Below, one piece after another: positions 43,901-48,343 of a stretch of 48,343 bases of DNA. The notes under the pieces are model-generated. The model saw only the letters and a program-made list of their open reading frames with translations. It had not been told where the DNA came from and ran no database searches. The translations under genes were made by a program, and so were the position numbers. Source of the stretch: Actinomortierella ambigua (taxonomy: Eukaryota; Mortierellomycota; Mortierellomycetes; Mortierellales; Mortierellaceae); contig JAAAJB010000249.1 of assembly GCA_016098155.1 (NCBI GenBank), positions 1-48,343 of the forward strand, read 5' to 3'. Position 1 is the first letter of the stretch; the number at the start of each line of letters is the position of its first letter.

Positions 43901-45523
43901 AACCATTCAAGGTGAAGAGATCATGATCCAGGATGACTATAAAGCACAACAATCCACCGTATCATGCTGTTGCTGGGCTACCTATACGCGCGACAACAAT
44001 AGCAGCAGGACCAGTAGTGCCACTAGAGCGCGAGGAAAGGTGATATCACATGAAAGTGATTCAACTCAAGGTCCTGCCGCGCTCATCCCTCTTCAGGAGT
44101 AAGAATCATGTAAGAATTCTGAGGACTGTACCACGTCATGCAAAGTAGTGATACTGATCTAACACCCTTGCTATCTCAAAGGTATTTTGATATTGTTGTC
44201 GCTCACGAAGAGACTCCTGGAATGTCGGCCGTTTCGCGCGATGTCTGTAATCTTGTTTTGGAGTACGAGATCAAAGGCGAGCGAATCGAATCGAGGCCAT
44301 CGATGACGCAGGAGGATTTCTCCTCGGTAAGAGCAAGTGCCTTGTATCGCTGTGTGGTTGCATTCGTCGTGAAGCGCCCTTCGGCAACTAACATGAGGCT
44401 CCTCTCATGTGTATTTATCGTACTTGATTTACAATTTTCTCGCAAGTACATACATATTGCATCAAGAGTGCAAGTCAGGTATGAAGAGGGCACCTTTCTA
44501 TCTGGACGGTCATGATCATATATTCGTAATTTACAAAAAATGTTTGCTCATCATTTGCATACACTGTTACACTAGACATTCAAAAGAGTGCTTAGATCTT
44601 CTCCAGAAGTATTTCATGGTGCTCCGTCGCCTTCTTGGCCCATGCTCAAACGCCATTTCCTCGACGTCTGTGATGAGCTCATTACTGACGATGGCGGACT
44701 GCCACGCCAAGGCAAGTAAACAATTTGTTTAAATTACACCATTGAAAAATGTACCACTTCAGTTTCATAATTCTCTTGGTTCCTCTCATTTCTGTAGTTA
44801 TGCCTTCGATCCACCAGTAACATGGAAGATGCGCTCGTTAGGTAGCTGAAGGGTTTAGTATGGAATGGTTTGATCAATGTTAGGAAGGTGTACACCTTAC
44901 ATATCTTCTGGCAAACCTAACGTTTAAACTGTATCTATGGCGATAAGCATCATGATGATGGAGGAAACGGCAGCAGCCCGTTACGGTATGTTCTTCAACA
45001 ACGCTCGCTTGGGGTACTTTCACTTGAAGATTGGGCATTTCTCCCTTCTCACCATCTTCACTCTTTAACACATGTACTGAAAGGAATCTCTCGCCTTGGA
45101 TTTATCCCTTTGTCTGAGGGCGAAGAGAACCTGAGCCGCCTATACAGGGTGTCGGAGCAACGGCATAATTTCTACAATGGCGAGGACCAGAGTGTACCAG
45201 ATATTCATGATCCGGTAAGTGACTTCGCCTCCTGTCGTCAGTTCAGCCTCTACCTCTTCCCTAGTCGCTAATGAGTTCAACTTTCTTAATACAGGATCAA
45301 GAGTTCTTCGCTAGCAATACCGTATATTCTCTTGTGGCTCAGCGAGATCGCTTGCTTGCACGCATGTGAGTGTGATAGACATTAATGCATTTATTGTCAC
45401 TCACCCCTCCATTCGCTCGATCTCTTAACGCCACATACTAACATTGCTATTACTTTTGATTCATTTCTTTGTAGGCACCATCATCTTCTTCGAGTTATCA
45501 GCGAAATGGGTTCAGCTCAATGA
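40992..45523 (+). CDS. MCMDC2-like protein (MCM-domain protein, degenerate ATPase)
   Basis: Twenty-one exons, 882 aa, all phases closing: 40992-41270, 41403-41496, 41590-41657, 41754-41989, 42084-42215, 42322-42513, 42546-42628, 42717-42800, 42902-43090, 43184-43286, 43375-43533, 43624-43715, 43807-44098, 44182-44326, 44447-44478, 44576-44711, 44798-44841, 44948-44985, 45084-45214, 45295-45365 and 45475-45523. An MCM N-terminal part (AIDPMILLEYSPSLGHLLF) and OB strands (LFYTGLISLRGRVTRVSAV) surround a zinc ribbon with CRYPRC and CSHC. GKARLGDIIHIIG follows. The Walker A site is replaced (VQNAYDPVRDHLVRQM) and Walker B reads GILILDLN without DE, as in MCMDC2. The C-terminal helical MCM part is intact (YFMVLRRLLGP, MADCHAKLCLRST, ALVSIMMMEETAAARYG, RLGFIPL). 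MCMDC2 acts in meiotic recombination in animals. A few exon boundaries (exons 2-6) are less sure. Confidence 0.85.
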
Positions 45524-45800
45524 AGACAGAGTGCATATGCTCCTGGATAGCGTTTGGGTTTAACTGCCGATTGTAAAGCAGGAAGCGAGGCAGATTGCGT
45601 GAATCATCGAGGCATTCTGAAAACTTGCGCGTGAATACATCCATCTGGCGCAACTGAGGCTTTTCCTCTCCGATCTCTTGCATCCTCAATGCTTTTCGTC
45701 ACTCGTAGCCAGGGCACTTCGCGTTCAGGGAGAAATTCTGGACAATTATTTTTTATTACTCTTCGTCTATTATAGCAGCCAGGCGGCGAATTAAATCAAT

Positions 45801-47705
45801 CTACATACTGTTGACATTGCCCTTTTCTAGATTAATGGTTGACGCGTTTATCGAGGGACTTGCTGACTCTCCAATAAAATCAATATGCTGATCCACTGTG
45901 GTGAGTTCTTCACCTTTTCCTTCAGTGGCAGAAGTTATATTTTTCTGGGCGTGCTCTTGATCAGCTGCTTCAGATTCGTGGTCTTGTTGAGGATGGATGG
46001 GGTCCTGGTTGGCGGCCAGGAGTAGGACGACGAGAAAGCCGACGCCGGAAAAGACCGACATTGTGTAGAACGCTGTCTTGTACCCGCGCATGAGCTCTGC
46101 AGGATCCTTTGTAGTCTCAAGGTCGACGAATTGGTCGACCACCACCGTTGCAACAGCAATACCGATAGGGCCACCAAACTGGCAATGATAAATCAACGAC
46201 GGGATTTTTTTAAAAGAATAAAAACGAGATGGGTTGGTGATTACTTTCATCGTAATGATAGCAAAAGCCACATTGAATACTGTTGCAAGTGCGCCCAAGC
46301 CGTTTCCACTCTTACCTGTAGGGCAGCATTATAGATTGACCCAACAACGCCTTGATCTTCATCAGCGGCATCTGCGACGGCATTGAGCTGGGAGCAAACC
46401 CAGACAGGGGCCATTCCGAGGACATTGACAATCAAGGCTGGGAATGGTATGGCCCAGTACGATGTATCCTTTTCCATAAAAGAGAAGATGATTCCGGAGA
46501 TGCAGACAAGCACCCAACCGACCAAGATCAGCACCTTAGTTCGGACAAACTTGACAAGTCTGGTGATGGAGGCGACGACAAGGACAGCACCGATGCCCTG
46601 GACAAGGAAAGCGAGAGCCGTTTGTAGGGGCGAGTAACCCATCACGTTCTGGAATGCCAGCGAAGCATAGTAGTTGATGATCTGGGCAGTGGCCATGATC
46701 ACAATGGCTGTAATGGTTGAGGCTGTGAAGCGGCGGGATCTCCAGATGCGGGGTGGCATAATCGGGTATGCAATTTTGAACTCAATAACCACAAAGGCGA
46801 TGAGGAGAATAATGCTAGCAACAAGGGGGCCAAGGGTCTTGCCCGAGGCCCAGCCGAGCGATGGTGACTCGCTAAGATAGTAGATAAGGAGGACAATGCC
46901 CGAGACAAAGGAAGCAGCACCGGCAATGTCGATGCGTTTATCCTCAGGCGGGATATGTGTCAAGTGAGGAATGACCAGAAAGGCCAAGAAGGCAATAATA
47001 AAACCGAGGATGGACGTCAAGAAGAAGATCCACTGCCAGCCAATAGTGTCTCCGAAGATGCCTCCCAGTAGGACACCGACAATACCTCCGATGGCACCCG
47101 AGCCGCCAAAGAAGGCGATGGCCTTGGTACGCTCCTCTCCGTGGTGCGTTGTTGTTAAGATGGCGAGCGCGCTGGGGATGGTGAATCCGGCACCCATTCC
47201 TTGGAGAGCTCGGCTGACCGACATGAAGATAGGGTTGCGAGCGAAACCATTGACAAGGGACCAGATGGAGAAGAAGATGACGCCTGACAGGAAAATTCGG
47301 CGATGGCCAAACAAGTCGCCAAAGCGGCCACCGATGACGAGGAAGCCGCTGTACGCAAGCGCATACGCACTCACAACCCTGTACATATTCAAAATTTTTA
47401 GGTTTTAGCTCAAATATTTTTTTTTTCACTGCGGCTGACGGTCACTTGGGGGTGAAAAGGGGGAAAGGGGCAACAAAGTCGTACCATTGGAGCTGGTTGG
47501 ACTCATAGCCCACATCCTTGAGAAGATCGGGCAGAGTGATAGTCACCGAAGCAATGTTAATGATATCAAGCAATTGAGCTGAGGACATCATGGCCAACAG
47601 AAGCCCTTTGTTGCCTCTCAGCTTGAAATACCACGGCACTCGTAGCTTTGATGGGTCTGTTTTTGTAGCGATGTCCGAGTTGATGGAGCCATTAGCGGAT
47701 GACAT
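45801..47705 (-). CDS. MFS transporter, DHA2 type (14 TM)
   Basis: Three exons on the minus strand: 47705-47485, 47378-46316 and 46178-45801 (553 aa, phases close). The N-terminus is short and hydrophilic; TM1 begins at GLLLAMMSSAQLLDIINIAS. Motif A is GGRFGDLFGHRR and the antiporter motif C region reads GAIGGIVGVLLGGIFGDTIG, followed by WQWIFFLTSILGF. These mark the drug:H+ antiporter-2 family, which exports toxic compounds or, in fungi, also amino acids and siderophores. Later helices include SIILLIAFVVIEFKI and FSGVGFLVVLLLAANQ. The cytosolic tail is acidic. The gene is convergent with the MCMDC2-like gene (277 bp between stops). Substrate cannot be told from sequence. Confidence 0.92.
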
Positions 47706-48209
47706 TTTTGCTTTGAGTATTGGGTAAAAGAGGGGTGAGGAAAGGAGGAGAGGGCCAAAGACCGAGAATGATAAGTGATGAAGAAAAGAAAGAGGGCAAA
47801 AGAGAAGAATAGATGACAGAGTAGGGTGGTTCTTATGGGCCAAGGGAGATGAGTACGTCTTACGTGGCTTGGGCTTTCTTCCCCTTATAAATCGAGAGAT
47901 GAGCTTTTCACAAACCTCACGTTCAAGTGGTTAGTCACTCGGAGCGTCGACTCGCTGGCGCGGGACTGTTTCAATTGTAGGTCTTGCGCAGTGTTTTTTT
48001 TCCAAGTCTTGTCCATGGCTCGGACCAATAGACGTTGAAAAAGGTTGCATTTTGGGCTCAAAGCCAAGAAAGCAGAATCAAACGTCGTTAAAGGTGGAAT
48101 GTCGAAAATTTTGTACCTGTCGGACGTTGGGTCAAACCCAAGGTGCGCGTACTCAATTGACGCTCACACGGCAACAAGGTTTAATACCCTTCTTTTGGGT
48201 CACCTTCTG
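47706..48209. promoter_or_regulatory. Upstream region of the MFS transporter gene
   Basis: About 500 bp upstream of the MFS start. A TATA-like TTTATAAG reads on the minus strand at about 47885-47892, 180 bp before the ATG, and is a candidate core promoter element. The 5' region just before the ATG is rich in C and T on the coding strand. No other gene is seen. Confidence 0.4.
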
Positions 48210-48266
48210 TCTTTGTCTTTGTCTTTGTCTCTGCCTCTCTGCCTCTCTGTCTCTCTGCCTCTCTGC

Positions 48267-48297
<31 letters not shown>

Positions 48298-48301
48298 ACT
48301 C

Positions 48302-48343
<42 letters not shown>
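48210..48343. repeat. CT-rich microsatellite at right edge
   Basis: TCTTTG repeats pass into CTCTG/CTCTC and then nearly pure (CT)n to the end of the window; it continues past the edge. The contig may end here because the repeat blocked assembly (inference). Confidence 0.85.

Noticed and set aside
40992..45523. MCM-like locus as a decaying pseudogene
   Set aside because: Short scattered frames first suggested decay, but 21 exons join with correct splice sites and phases to one 882-aa product with conserved MCM segments.
48210..48343. CT-rich end as a telomere
   Set aside because: The unit is CT/CTCTG, not a fungal telomeric TTAGGG-type repeat; it is a simple microsatellite at the window edge.

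Overview
This looks like a gene-dense nuclear contig from an early-diverging fungus, most likely Mortierellaceae (Mortierella or Linnemannia type). That placement is inference. It rests on many short spliceosomal introns (donors GTATGT, GTAAGT or GTACGT; acceptors TAG or CAG), abundant F-box/LRR proteins, fungal FAD monooxygenases, and several animal/plant-like genes lost from the model yeasts (coilin, ALADIN, an MCMDC2-like protein). I resolved 17 protein-coding genes, one partial tRNA, one pseudogene relic and one weak small ORF. Every exon model was joined by hand from splice signals, reading-frame phase and remembered family features. No alignment was run.

Left part (1-9.8 kb, mostly minus strand): partial tRNA-Lys(CTT); a large F-box/LRR protein with RS and poly-Q tracts; a protein with two cyclic-nucleotide-binding domains whose start codon has a perfect CRE palindrome (TGACGTCA) just upstream; a COA4-like twin CX9C protein; and a six-exon endosomal Qa-SNARE (Pep12/syntaxin-7 type). 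The SNARE is divergent from, and shares a 395-bp intergenic region with, VPS54 (GARP tethering complex, seven exons, 10.2-14.9 kb).

Middle (15-32 kb): a small secreted Gly/Ser-rich protein with many dibasic sites; a 10-N assembly gap; RBM22/Slt11 splicing factor divergent from coilin across only 211 bp; a tandem array of class A FAD monooxygenases (two intact genes of 449 and 450 aa with a decayed third copy between them); a roughly 2-kb gene-poor stretch; and a second F-box/LRR-like gene.

Right part (32-48 kb): NOL10/Enp2 (ribosome biogenesis), a hotdog thioesterase with a likely mitochondrial presequence, the nucleoporin ALADIN followed 38 bp later by COQ10 (whose START-like domain is split by about 150 residues of low complexity), a 21-exon MCMDC2-like gene encoding 882 aa, and a 14-TM DHA2-type MFS transporter on the minus strand.

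No CRISPR array, bacterial-type operon or intact transposon was seen. The strongest biological points are the intact MCMDC2-like and coilin genes in a fungus, and two divergent head-to-head pairs whose partners act in the same process (SNARE/VPS54 in endosome-Golgi traffic; RBM22/coilin in splicing and snRNP biology).
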